NCBI GenBank assembly: GCA_017893485.1
Contig: CM030367.1
Location: forward strand, 84,822,853-84,886,852
Source of the DNA: Hemerocallis citrina
Taxonomy: Eukaryota > Streptophyta > Magnoliopsida > Asparagales > Asphodelaceae
DNA: 64,000 bases
Direction: 5' to 3'
The position numbers and the translations under genes were made by a program. Shown one piece after another: positions 1-11,034 of the stretch. The stretch's first letter is position 1. Every line of letters starts with the position of its first letter. The notes under the pieces were generated by a model. That model made no database searches. It had not been told where the DNA came from and was given only the letters and a program-made list of their open reading frames with translations.

Positions 1-299
1 TATCATGTATGTCAAGTCTTGTATTATTACTATCTAGGTAGCACTTCATGCGCCCCAGCTTTTTATCACATGGTTGCTACATTCAAACAGTTTCGTTTAG
101 GCCTAGTGGTGGGTTTCTATAAGGCCGTGGACTCAGGCGTCAAGTCAAGTAACAAGTATCAAGTATGAGTCACGTAATCATGAACACATGGCAGCAAGTA
201 GTATCAAGCATGTATCATGTAGTCATGACTCATGAGATATGGTAACAAGTAATAACAAGCATGAATCATGTATTCATGAAACATGACAACAAGTAGTAA
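1..299 (-). repeat. Left fragment of an unclassified LTR-like repeat (repeat E)
   Basis: No coding potential is seen. From about 160 the sequence is an imperfect tandem array built on an AACAAGCATGAATCATGTAG-like unit of about 50 bp. The array resumes at 11038 directly after the CACTA element, so 1-299 and 11035 onward were once contiguous. The general composition, read on the minus strand, resembles the long LTRs elsewhere in the window, but no LTR end can be found because the repeat runs off the left edge. The LTR assignment is inference. Confidence 0.4.
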
Positions 300-640
300 C
301 ACTACTAGACTAATAGTCTTTACCGGCATTTTTTTTCACATTCACCGGCATTTTTAAACGCCACCATAGATACCACCGACGTTTTATAAAACACTGGTGC
401 AAGTTTCGCTGAATCGTGTGTCGCTGTATCTTAGGTACATTCCCCGGTGTTTTGTACAAATGCCGGTATAGGTTAAAACACCGGCAGTTGAAAAACGCTA
501 CCGAAAGGGTATTTTCATTTTCGATCCCGTTTTTGGCCATCACCTACACCGGCGTTTTTAAAACGCCGGTGTAGACTTTTTAAAAATGCTCAAAGCTACC
601 CCGGCGCTTGTAAAAACGCCGAGGTAGATATATATTTTAA
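300..640. repeat. CACTA left terminal and subterminal repeat region
   Basis: The terminal CACTA at 300-304 is followed by repeated CCGGCATTTTT, AACGCCGGTGTAG and related units in both orientations; 545-575 is an inverted pair around a run of T and A. The matching right-hand region lies at 10900-11034. Confidence 0.85.
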
Positions 641-1102
641 AAAAAATTCAATTAAATCTGCTGCTACAAATAAATCTGCTGTCATTTCCTCATCTGATTA
701 GTTTCCTGAACTTCCACATTGATCATAACAGATGACTTGTCATCCAAAATGGACAGAGAGAGAAACCGATGACGCCATAGAACTACTCCAACACACACTA
801 ACTACAACAACCCTATAATGCCTCATTTCAATAAAAAACATCAAAAGGAACCCTCAGTGACCAATGTATAATCACACACACAGTTGATGACAACAATCCC
901 TTAACACCTCTTATATTCGTTCCTATGTAGCAAACTCCTTATAAATAGCAACACTAAATTTGTCTGGGACTGAGATAGGAAGCTGAACTCCTAAAACAGC
1001 AACCCTAAATTTCTTTAGGACTGAGATAGAAGATGTACCCCTAAGAATGCATAAATCTAATAATTAAGGAAAACATAGCAATATTAAAATGCCTCAGACA
1101 CA
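641..1102. other. CACTA interior, left part, noncoding
   Basis: AT-rich sequence between the subterminal repeats and the MULE. No reading frame, RNA gene or known repeat is recognised. Confidence 0.5.
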
Positions 1103-1595
1103 GTCGAAAATTTTGCCGTACTGCCCCACTTTTTGAAAATATTTGGCGCCTTGCCCCTCTTCCGAAAACAATCAGCGATATGCCCTTGTTTAGGACACGT
1201 CAGCAACAAACGTTATTGGGAAAAATGGCATAGGTTATTTCCATGCCGTTCTTCCCAATAACGACATCTATTTGGAAAAAAGTTTCATGCCGTTATTTGG
1301 AATAACGGCATCTATTATTTTTTGTCTAAAGATCTAACAGTCTTAATTATGAGCTGAGAGAAAATTGTAAAACTAAAATAATATATGCCGTTCTCCGAGA
1401 GAACGACAACGATTATACTGATGCCGTTATTTTGAATAACGACATCAGTTATTTTCATTTTCACAGTTTCCTATATTCAATAACCCTTCTCCTTCCCCAT
1501 TTAGCCTGACGATTTTTTCTATCTTCATCTTCACTCCCGTAACCCTAATCCCTAAAATAAAAATTCCTAAAATTCCAACTATTTGAGTGATTTGT
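1103..1595 (+). repeat. MULE left terminal inverted repeat
   Basis: This stretch matches the reverse complement of 8130-8615 with scattered substitutions. It contains several imperfect palindromes of the form ATGCCGTTATT-spacer-AATAACGGCAT (about 1240-1320 and 1384-1455). It should hold the promoter of the PMD gene. Confidence 0.85.
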
Positions 1596-1679
1596 AAGTT
1601 GCCAAACAATAATTATACCTAGACTCTACTTTTGATTCTCTCATTGATTATTCGAAATCAACCGGAATTCAAATTTGTG

Positions 1680-2166
1680 GTAAGTTTCGAAAATCCCTAT
1701 TTTTTTTTACAATGTTGATTTGGATCTATGAGAGATGTATACATTGGTAGTATAGTACAAGTGCTGTAGATTTGTGTTATCCAAGTAGTAATTGTGGAAA
1801 AGTACTTATGGATTGTTGGTGATCTAGGGTATGTGAAATGGTGAATTGTTGATCTAGAATTTGTGAAATTGTTGTTGATTAGCAAGAGCTATATTGGTAG
1901 TATAGTAAAACTAATGTAGAATAGATCCACATAACTAATAGAAATGTGAAGTGATTTTTTATAGGAGATTGAGATGTGGATTACCTATATTGCTATCTTT
2001 GCAAAGTTAGATTCATCTATTTGTATTGTGTGTAGATGTTGTGGTGGTGAATGTTTGTTAATGTTTGTTAATGTTTAGTAAAATTTTAGTATAAATTTTA
2101 GTATCTCTAGTCTTGTAATAATGTCTATTAATATTGTACTTGACGCGTTATATTTAATGTTGACAG
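1680..2166 (+). other. Putative 5'UTR intron of the PMD gene
   Basis: A strong plant donor, G|GTAAGT at 1680, and an acceptor, TTGACAG ending at 2166, lie just outside the TIR and just before the ATG at 2171. The interval is T-rich and has no conserved reading frame. Splicing is inferred only from these signals. Confidence 0.45.
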
Positions 2167-2170
2167 GCAA

Positions 2171-4228
2171 ATGGATCCTACACAACCATCTTCTTCCCAT
2201 GATGTGGGTGCTTCATCTAGTACTTCGCATGGACTACGGGGACATCCGAGTCCAATAGATCCTACCGTGCTTTATCTGCAAGAAGATCACAGATCGCAGG
2301 CGGTTTGGAAAGGAGATGTCGAAAAAATGAGTTTCCGAATGCGCACCATCATGGCAACGCACCCTCGTATTCAAAATTATTTGGTAAGCAGCGATTTTAC
2401 GGAATGTCGAAGTTGGCGAAAGTCAAATGTGACCACGCACTACTTACCGCTCTTGTGGAGCGTTGGAGGCCAGAGACACACACGTTTCGCTTACCAGTTG
2501 GGGAGATGACGGTCACCCTACAAGATGTAGCCATCATTGCGGGTCTTCCAATCGATGGGGTGGCCGTCACGGGCAACTTGATTTTCAATAAAGTTGCATT
2601 GATACGAGATTACCTTGGGCACAAGGTGGATGAAGATGATAAGGGAGTATTCGTTAGGGAATCAGTTAGACGTTCTTGGCTTTATATGGAGTTCAATAAT
2701 CAACTGTCAGACGTACCGACGGACATCCAACTCCAGCATTATACGCGGGCTTATCTATTGTCGATGATTGGAGGTATTCTATTCCCTATTTCTTCTGGTG
2801 ATGTAGTGCATCTCATGTACCTTTCATTGATTGCCGACCTACAAACAGCCGGCCGATATAGTTGGGGAAGTGCAGCTCTGGCTTCCCTCTACCGTACTCT
2901 GTGCAATTTTTCGATGGGGTCGATCCAAATGACCAGGCAGATGTCGATATTGCAAATATGGTGTTGGGAACGAATACACCTCGGCCGACCCTGGGTAACG
3001 GTACTTTCAGAAAGTTGGAGAGTGCAACCTGAAAATCCCATGTTGAGAGCTCCTCTTGGTGCCTACTGGACGGGTAAGCTCACGTGGAGGGATAACCCAT
3101 GTGGTGTGCTCACAAATTACAGGGACGAACTCGATCAGTTGAGGGAAGAGTACGTCCACTGGACACCGTACACAGAGGATAGGATACAACGTCTATCCCC
3201 CATTTGCACCGCCAATAATCAACTATGGCTGACATTAGCTCCACTTGTAAATTTCTCAATTGTGGAGTTCTATTACCCCGGCCACGTCCTCCGCCAATTC
3301 AATACACAGCTGCCCATCCCCGTAAACTCAATATACGACCGTAGACTTCACAACATTACAGGCCAAGGTTGTTTACCGAATATGGATTGGGCCGATCACC
3401 ACCGTGCTCATGTAGCATGTTGGAATGAGAGGAAGTATGACTTGGTTGTAGAAGAGATTGTGCCGTACGACGGATCATTGCAAACCGGGTACATGGCATG
3501 GTACCGGGTACATGGCATCGTACCTGACTTGGTTGTATGTAGCGCCAAGAATGGATTTCTCTGCGGGTATCCAACAACCGATACCCGCGAACCAAGTGGA
3601 ACCGCCACCCGCACATTCCACATCGCAACCCATGTATCAACCAAAAGCTTCCTCCTATCGTTTAATGGTAATAAAATTTTAGTGTTAATTGATTTTATTG
3701 ACATCATTTTGCTTAAAGTTTGGTTTACTACTAATATTTCTTTACCTAATATAGATTGAAAACACTTGGGACATTGCGAGAAAATGTGCTCATGTCTTGA
3801 AGAGCAACGCTTCGAAGGCATGCAAGGAATTGGCAAGAGAACTCTTACTTCCATGGCGTACTTCTCTTGAAGAAGTTGGTGATGGTTTGCGCTTCGATGC
3901 CCTTCTACACTCAACCGAAACACCAACTCAAACGGCCCGACAAAACGTAAGCCGAGCACCACCTCTACCTCAACAAACAGTTGAAGCAGAACCCACCGCC
4001 CCACCTCAAAGTCAACCACAAACTCCTTCACATCAACCGAGAAGGGGTAAGAGTGTTCGCTTTCCTCCTACACAAAGTGAATTGGCAAATAGGGAGATTG
4101 AAGTAGTTGGAGGTGATCAAGAAGGACGTGTTGGTCCAAGTGCTCCTGCAACTCAAGAGATTGGAGAACGTAGGAGGAAAGTCCGGGTTCGAAAGAGGAA
4201 AAAGCCCCAACAATATACGCCTAGTTAG
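2171..4228 (+). pseudogene. Plant mobile domain (PMD/MAIN-like) protein gene, frame-broken
   Basis: The product belongs to the plant mobile domain family (MAIN/MAIL1-like, often annotated as serine/threonine phosphatase 7 long form homolog). Recognisable blocks in order are DPTVLYLQEDHRS near the start, ALVERWRPETHTF with VGEMTVTLQDVA at about 2443-2530, WERIHLGRPW at about 2970, APLGAYW, and a tryptophan-rich end. A GT-AG intron (3668-3754) joins in phase to a 3' exon (3755-4228) encoding a disordered tail that ends in the basic run RRRKVRVRKRKK, probably a nuclear signal. Two breaks are visible: a frame change near 2375-2395, and a 19-bp tandem duplication (3485-3503 and 3504-3522) that shifts the frame. 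Host MAIN proteins act in transcription and silencing; what a MULE-borne copy does is unknown. Confidence 0.85.
3668..3754 (+). other. Intron in the PMD gene
   Basis: The donor is ATG|GTAATA and the acceptor CTAATATAG, 87 bp, very T-rich. The frame upstream (ending in RLM) and downstream (starting IENTWDIARK) are joined without shift. Confidence 0.65.
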
Positions 4229-4645
4229 TTTTTTTCCAATATTGTACTTTATGCGTGGGTAATTGTACTTTTGATGGGGTTTTCAAGTAACTCTGGGGAG
4301 ATGTTGATGACTATTTGTTAGATGTTTTGTAAATGTATGTTTTGAAGTGAATTAAAGAAATTTTTTTGTTCAAGTCTGTCCTTGATTCAAGGAGATGTTT
4401 TGAAAATCAAGTATGTGCTTGATTTTTTTTTGTTGAAGTGAATAAAGATAATTTTTTTGTTCAATTAAAGTATACGAAAAAACTTGATTGATGAGTTCAT
4501 GAGCTAATGAGTTGGAAAAACTTGAATCGAAGTGATGAATTGATGTGTTGAAATGCAGCGAAAATGTTGAAGAAATGTGGTCTGTGCATGTATTGAAGTG
4601 TAGTATATGGTATGTGCATGTCTGTGCATGTTTTTATTGAAAAAC
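4229..4645. other. 3' region of the PMD gene, noncoding
   Basis: Follows the TAG stop. It has repeated T-rich blocks such as GAATAAAGATAATTTTTTTG that could supply polyadenylation signals. No gene is seen. Confidence 0.5.
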
Positions 4646-4649
4646 ATGA

Positions 4650-5070
4650 ATAACAAATGTCGTTATTGCAAATAACGGCATCTCAATCCTGTAACGTTCT
4701 TGCAAATAACGGCATCAGTTAAGAGGCAAAATTCAAAAATTTGGGATATCTATCAAACTTTCTGTCTTCACAGTCGTTCTCCAAGATAACGACATCCTTA
4801 ACTGATGTCGTTATCTTGAATAACGGCATCTCCAAAGAATGCCGTTATCTTGAATCACGACATCTCCTATTAATTCTGCTAGGTATGTCGTTATCTTGAA
4901 TCACAGCATGTGTTAACAATGTCGTTATCTTCAAACACGGCATCTCTTATGTGTCAAAAATCAGAATTAACTCACACTTCTGCCATTCTTTCTGTCTTCA
5001 CAGTCGTTCTTCTGAATAACGACATCTTCTGAATATGCCGTTATTCAGAAGAACGACATCTCTTATATGA
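4650..5070. repeat. Central array of imperfect palindromes in the MULE
   Basis: About ten units of the form ATGTCGTTATCTTGAATAACGGCAT lie in a row between the 3' ends of the two convergent genes. Each unit can form a hairpin with arms of 10-12 bp. The same units occur in both TIRs (about 1240-1455 and 8270-8480). Examples are 4653-4683, 4796-4832 and 5024-5061. Confidence 0.8.
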
Positions 5071-5271
5071 ATAGTAGTACATGTTTTTTGTGCATGTTTT
5101 GTGGAGATCTCTTACTAAAATCAAAATTAATTCAATTTCACAGACAATTCATTCCCCAAATCTCATGCTTAATAGGCTAAACTTAAATTACTCACGATAA
5201 AACATAAACTCTCTAATTCATACTAACTTAGCGATAGATTTTACAACATTAATACAATAACCGATACAAGT

Positions 5272-7964
5272 TCAAGTGCCGGTAGACTGTGAAGTCCCCA
5301 CACTTTGTGTATTCTTACAACTCAATCTATTGTGTCCACTCACTCTGCATTTCAAACAAACTTTCCTACTACTCCCACCTTTTCGAGCATCCATGTCATT
5401 GCGGATGCGAGTACTCCTTGGTCGACCTTTTACTCGACGAAGACTTGAATCGGCTATGAGCACCGGTGCACTTTGAGTCGGCCAATAAGATTCATCTGGT
5501 ATAGGATTGAAAGTTGATGCCCACGTTTTTGCTAACGAACCGGTAGAGTAAAAGGGATCAATGTATGGTTGATAATCAAGCGCACGGGAAGCACATGCCG
5601 CTAACACATGAGAGCATGAAATTTGATATAGTTGGAATTTGCCACAAGTACAAGTTCAGCCCTCGTGGTCTACCGTGTGTCAATGTCCACCCTTTTGATA
5701 TCCACTATCCATTCTAATGCCCGTTTTCACCCCAAAAACACCTGACCGATTATTAAACATTATTGCCTCATATAAATTGGATTTTTCATGGCGTACATCA
5801 ATAAGATCCTGAATCCGTGGTGCCCATAATTTACATTCACTGATAAGTGTCTGTGCGGCTTCACGGTGATCAGTGAAATACATGTTCAAACGGAAAAATA
5901 TCTGTTCTACAATTGTGGTGACAGGCAAGCTACGAACACCTTTTAGGACCGAGTTGAAAACTTCTGATAGATTTGTTGTCATTATACCATATCTACGCCC
6001 ATCATCGGTAGTAAGTGCCCACTTCTCAATCGCTTTCTCCTTCAACCAATTAGCCCCATCAGCATTGCTCGCTTCAAGTTGTGCTATCTTTTCCTCGAAC
6101 TTCTTCCAATGATTTTGACACGCGATTACCATCAACTTACTCATCAAAAATTTGCATCCAAATTTTTTATGGAAATTGCTAGAAAAATGCCGCATACAGA
6201 ACCGATGATATGCAAATGGTTCCTTCTATGTACCGAACTCATTTTGCATTGCTGATAAAATACCGGCTTGCCGATCAGAAATGACACATAGACCTGCACG
6301 ATCTGTGATGAAGCACCGAATACAGTTCATGAAACATGTCCACGTCTCTATACTTTTACCGTCAACTAGTGCAAACGCAAACGGAAACAACCTATCGTTT
6401 GCGTCTGGTGAAACAACAATCAACAAACAGCCTTTATATTTCCGTACAAATGAGTGCTGTCTACACTTATAATTGGTCTACATGCCTTAAATCCTTTGAT
6501 GGAAGGACCGAATGCCAGAAAACACCCTTAAAAGTTTCTATGCCCGGACCGGACGCAATCTTCGCCCAATGTACAGCCGTACCCGGATTTGAGGCTTGAA
6601 TTGCATTGAGTAGATATGGTAATTTAGTGTAAGCTTTTTCAAAAGAAACGTATAGTCACTCAATTGCTTTATGTTTAGCCTTCCAAGCTTTCCAGTATAA
6701 AATTGTGTAATGGAACATACCTTTCACTATTCCAATTATGGCTCATGGTGTTATTACGAGTTGTTCCTTCACAACATCTAATATGACCGTCGATACTACC
6801 GTGGAGTCAATTTTGCTGTGATCCTGAGTCAATGTAGGATTCACACATGCGTGTGCATCTTCAAGCTTCTTTACTACGAAATAATTACGGCCTTTGGGAA
6901 CAATTGCACGCAACCACCATGGACAACCAACTACATTTTGAAGTGACGGATTTTCTGCAATGTCATCAGCTGAATGGTTGATGGGTGCGTATTTACACTT
7001 CACACAGTATAGACCACAATCTGACTTTACCGTCACGAATTCTCTATGGTTCTTCACGGACATACATCTTCACTTGATATTGTAGAGCATCTTTGGTTGG
7101 AAATCTTTGACCTATGAAGAGTTCATCCAAATTGGAAGAACCAACGGAAGACGATCCATGTTCATGTATGGTGGCACGAGAAATCCATTCATTGGATTGA
7201 GATCCATGCATCGCTGCACTTGTGTTCTGACTTGGCAACACTTGGGCATTGTTAACCGGCACATCAACATTGACATCAACAACCGGAGCTTCAACGGCAA
7301 CCTCCTCCTCATCATCTTCGAGACCGCATTCCTCATCTTCTTCCTCTTCGACCAAATCGTTATTTACAACGGCGTTGTCAAAGTCTTCCATTGCCATGCG
7401 GGCTAGCAAAATATTTTGTGACAATAACGGCGGCAGTACATGCTCATATTCGGAGGGAACAGGTTCCGTTGGAGTTCTGCTAGTATCTTCGTCTGTATTT
7501 GAAATTCTAACATGTGACTTGGCCGATGGTTTCAAAGTCCGTGCGGGACTTGGACTTTCAATAACAACTCATGTAGTATTTGGAAGCCTCGTTTGATCGA
7601 TATATAACTCAACTGCGTTCCAACTATAACTTGGATCAAGTGTCCTAAGCATCATAGTCCTCAGAGAATTGTCATTGTCTACGGGTACCAACATGAAATA
7701 TTGCACATCTCCTTTACCAGCAGCATAACGGGCTCTGATTTTCAGATTCATTTCACTTCTATCCCAATTCGTGACTTCATATATCTTATCTATTAATTCT
7801 GGGTACATAAAGTTGCGAGGAGCCCAAATAATTACCGGTTCAACATCACTATAAGAATATCCAATCTTGGGATCCTTAATTACTTCACCCCCAAAATATA
7901 ACAAAATAGGAATATCAAATTCCATACCTATGCATAAAATTTCAAACATATTCAAGTCATTCAC
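5272..7964 (-). pseudogene. MULE transposase (mudrA-type), multiply broken
   Basis: Read on the minus strand, the parts appear in the usual order. The N-terminal module with the YFGG motif and the ELYIDQTRLP end lies at 7569-7964. An acidic linker rich in E and D is at 7044-7535. The MuDR DNA-binding region with CGLYCVKCKY and GCPWWLRA is at 6743-7063. The MULE catalytic core, with SVDSTHLYG (first Asp) and FPFAFALVDG followed by ISDRQAG, is at about 6226-6480. A following segment beginning RHFSSNF is at 5680-6195. A SWIM-type CxC/CxH finger (CTCGKFQLYQ, then CSH) is at about 5600-5660, and a C-terminal CCHC knuckle (CLKCRVSGHNRLSC) near 5300. Breaks include a one-base shift inside the core near 6450, an in-frame TGA near 6655 and further shifts between segments. 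Some gaps could be introns, but the stop and the shift inside the core mark decay. Confidence 0.87.
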
Positions 7965-8129
7965 TACTCACAATAAGCATAACATGGAATACATATCAAA
8001 CATATGGCTAAGATAATAATACCTTCAAATTAAACCGTACCTGCCACTAGTTTGAAAAATTATTGTGGATGAAGAATGAAATGAGAGTGGGAGTAAGAAG
8101 GTAGGATGTATGAAATTTTAGAGCACTCC

Positions 8130-8615
8130 AATGGTTGGAATTTTTTGATTTAGGGATCTAGGGTTTGTGGGTTGCAGGAGTGAAGAGAGAGAAAAAAAAT
8201 GAATGACAAGAGGTAGGAGAAAGGATTGGGGGTTATTGAATATAGGAAACTATGCAAAACGAAAAATAACTGATGCCGTTATTCAAAATAACGGCATCAG
8301 TATAATCGTTGTGTTCTCTCAGAGAACGACATAGGTTATTTTAGTTTTACAATTTTCTCTCAGCTCACAATTGAGACTGTTAGATCTTTAGACAAAAAGT
8401 AACAGATGTCGTTATTCCAAATAACGGTATGAAACTTTTTTTCCAAACAGATGCCGTTATTGGGAAGAACAGCATGGAAATAACCTGTGGCATTTTTCCC
8501 AATAACGTTTGTTGCTGACGTGTCCTAAACAAGGGCATATCGCTAATTGTTTTCGGAAGTGGGGCAAGGCGCCAAATATTTTCAAAAAGTGGGGCAGTAC
8601 GGCAAAATTTTCGAC
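8130..8615 (-). repeat. MULE right terminal inverted repeat
   Basis: Inverted copy of 1103-1595, ending AAAATTTTCGAC. It contains the same ATGCCGTTATT palindromes (about 8272-8300 and 8405-8480) and should hold the promoter of the transposase gene. Confidence 0.85.
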
Positions 8616-9809
8616 ACAGCTAGATAATTTATACATCAGTGAAGGTTAATAAACCTCAACCGGTAATTCCAAATTAACAAATCCTCACAGGCTTTGCATG
8701 TAGAAGAAAAATATGATTTCAAATAATAAAATAACTTTTAACTAGATACCGGAGTAACCATCATCATCAGAACAGAAGAATTTTTCTCATCTAGAACCTG
8801 ATACAATCAGATTGTGTAGGAAGGTGTCCTAAGATTAGATTTCTAGCTTTCATCAATTGTTGAATGGCCACATCTACAAGAAAATCTTTAAAACCGAACA
8901 AACAAAAACAACTTATAAAAAAAGATCATATCCAGGAAGTAATGAGATTGAAACATCACTTGGAAAGAAATCCTCAGTTCAAGTGTTTGATTATTATAAT
9001 TACTTCATCATTATCCGATAAATTCACACACAAGAAGATGTAAAACATAAGAGAATAAATACTCAGTGGTGGCAATAATATAATTGGTTCGATTATGCCA
9101 GTGAACATCCTCAATATAATTTCAGAAGAGGGGCTCTTTTATCCTCATCGTATTCTTCTCTTTTAAACATCGATTGACATGTATCGTCTTTATCTAAAAA
9201 AATGAAAGACCAGAGAGAAGAGATTGCTCAGTTCAGCGAGATTATCGATCGGCATGTAAATCTTTCTCTAAAGAGAGAGAGAGAGAGACCTACAATACGG
9301 TCTGATGAGCTTGAATTTTCCGTGTCATCACCACAAACCCTCTATCCAAATTAAAGACCAATCATAGCACATAACCCAGATCACACTAAGCCCAATCATA
9401 GCATTACCAATAAGTGCATCGAGCACTTGGCAATGTGGTATCCAGCATAATCTCTTCAGTACTAATTAGACAAAAGTAGATATCATCTTCAGAACCTAAG
9501 ATACATTTCTTATAAAAACAAAAGTAATAGTACTATACTACTACACCATTAAAATCGGTTTAAAAAAAAGCACAATAAAATTTAATCACACAAAAAGGCA
9601 CTATGGATGAATGAAAATATCATCACAGTTTCCTATAAACACCAGATAACCCAGATCACTCTAAGCCCACACCTCTTACATGAGAATATGTGAAGGCTGA
9701 TAGAAAGAACATATGTTACAAGTTGCAGAACATAAAAATTGAGATTACCTGATAGAAAGAACATATGAACTGCAACTTGTACGATATGAACTATTTCTAT
9801 ATTAATTAC
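8616..9809. other. CACTA interior, right part, noncoding
   Basis: AT-rich sequence with a short (GA)n run near 9279-9295. A phrase near 9368-9395 (ATAACCCAGATCAC) recurs near 9646-9675. No coding region is recognised. Parts may be introns of the captured helicase gene, since they lie downstream of its exon on the minus strand. Confidence 0.4.
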
Positions 9810-9965
9810 CTGGACTACCTCCTTTTTCTTATGCACTTCTCCCTTAGGAATGGGAACATACTCCTCAGCTTCAAGATCAAATTCCATAGCGTGAGTATCA
9901 CGTCTTCCAACTCTCTTAACAGCACCACTGTTTGCTGCGATGTATTTAACGTCACCTATAGCAAC
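9810..9965 (-). pseudogene. Captured exon of a RuvB-like 1 (TIP49a/RIN1-type) AAA+ helicase gene
   Basis: The 156-bp stretch encodes 52 residues without a stop, including [11 protein letters not shown] and [20 protein letters not shown], which I recognise as part of the insertion region of RUVBL1-type helicases (INO80/SWR1/R2TP subunit). It is framed exactly by splice sites: an acceptor (TTACAG) before GTTGCTATAGG and a donor (CCAG|GTAATT) after the last codon. No other RUVBL1 exon is found in the CACTA, and the Walker motifs are absent, so this is a gene fragment moved by the transposon, not a functional helicase. Transposon capture of host exons is well known for CACTA and Pack-MULE elements. 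Confidence 0.85.
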
Positions 9966-10894
9966 CTGTAACTCACATTAGTGATATTTGCCTACTTCAA
10001 GTCCATTTCAATAAATATAATGGACGTACAATGCATCAATTGAATTTGAAGCATTTGACAAAATCTCATAGGCAAACAAGAAAACCATTCTTGGTCAACT
10101 ATCTCTTCTCCTTCCAAATATGAAAACCATTTTATTTCCTACTTTAAATCTCTTAGCTAAACAGTATAATTGATGGAATACACAACTATATTCAACTCTC
10201 ATCAATGTCAGTAATCCTTCGCATCACTGTTTTCCTCTTGGACCCTTGTAAAACAATGTAAACACTAGTTAATTTTGGGGGTGAAATGGACAGAACTAGA
10301 TTTTCACCATAGACAGAACTAGATTCGTGTAAGCAACTTGATTAACTCCTAAACCATTCCTACAATTTTGCAATTACAGACTTTGAGATATCTAATAATC
10401 AAACTACAGATTTTGGGATTGAATCGAAACTGAATTGAACCCTAAAACCCAACAACTAACAAATCAATTCAGTAAAAATTGAACCCTAATCAATTCAGTA
10501 AAATTTTTCCTGAAGAAACCCTACAACTAACAAATCCCAAAACAAAATTAACCATAAAACCCTAAAACCATAAAATTAACATTAGATTTATTTGTACCAG
10601 AATAATCTGAGATCGTCGATGGTGAGAGACGGCGGGGTACTGCGGGGAACGACAGAGGGGGAGAGAGAGTGGGGGACAGCGAGGGACGACAGGCAGGGGA
10701 GGGAGACAGCAAGGGCGATGGTGGTGTCCGGGGTTCAGGAATGAGAGGGCCGGAGAGAGATTGAGCAAGGTCTGATGTGGAAGACGACAGGGGACAGCGG
10801 TGGCAGGGTTTCGATTTGAGCGGGAGAGCAACATTTTTTTTCAGGGAAAGTAATATTTGGGTGTGTTGATTTTTTGGGTGGGATTTAAGTAGCA
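9966..10894. other. CACTA interior between the captured exon and the right end
   Basis: The part from 9966 to about 10560 is AT-rich, with CCCTAAAACCC-type runs like plant intron or 5'UTR sequence. The part from 10600 to 10835 is GC-rich and, read on the minus strand, could be a captured leader or first exon, with a proline-rich open frame of no recognisable family. This might be the 5' part of the captured gene, but that is not supported by any conserved motif. Confidence 0.35.
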
Positions 10895-11034
10895 AGGTCC
10901 ACTACCCCGGTGTTTTTTTAGAACGCCGGGTAGGTGGAATTTTATTTGTTAACTTAGGTGCCAGAAGTCTACTCTGGCGTTTGTACTCAAATGCCGGAGT
11001 ATAAATGCCGGGGTACTGTGTTTTTGTTGTAGTG
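10895..11034. repeat. CACTA right subterminal and terminal region
   Basis: Contains CCCCGGTGTTTTTTTAGAAC, inverted CGCCGGGTAG and several ATGCCGG units, and ends TTGTTGTAGTG at 11034, followed by the TAA duplication. Confidence 0.85.

Larger units (their letters stand above)
1103..8615. mobile_element. Mutator-like element (MULE) with long TIRs, PMD gene and mudrA-type gene
   Basis: The two ends are inverted copies of each other over nearly 500 bp, starting GTCGAAAATTTTGCC. Two convergent genes start just inside the two TIRs: a PMD gene (+) and a MULE transposase (-). The arrangement copies that of maize MuDR, in which mudrA and mudrB are transcribed from opposite TIRs toward the middle. Target duplications are not clean: the heptamer GACACAG occurs at both borders but overlaps the TIR start, so the exact ends are uncertain by a few bases. 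Both genes carry frame breaks, so the copy is probably not autonomous. Confidence 0.88.
300..11034. mobile_element. CACTA (En/Spm) DNA transposon, nonautonomous, with nested MULE
   Basis: The element begins CACTAC and ends GTAGTG, and is flanked by the 3-bp duplication TAA (297-299 and 11035-11037), as expected for this superfamily. The flanking tandem repeat continues across the insertion, which confirms both ends. Both subterminal regions carry many direct and inverted copies of a CCGGCGTTTTT-like motif, the usual transposase-binding region. Without the MULE (1103-8615) the element is about 3.2 kb. No CACTA transposase (TNPD/TNPA-like) reading frame is seen, so it would depend on a partner. 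It carries a captured exon of a RuvB-like helicase gene. Confidence 0.93.

Noticed and set aside
160..299. Repeats with regular spacing, CRISPR-like at first sight
   Set aside because: Units are imperfect and directly adjacent, without unique spacers, in a plant genome. An ordinary tandem array.
10548..10895. Proline-rich minus-strand ORF near the CACTA right end
   Set aside because: GC-rich low-complexity sequence with no recognisable domain. It may be a captured leader or exon but cannot be shown to be a gene.
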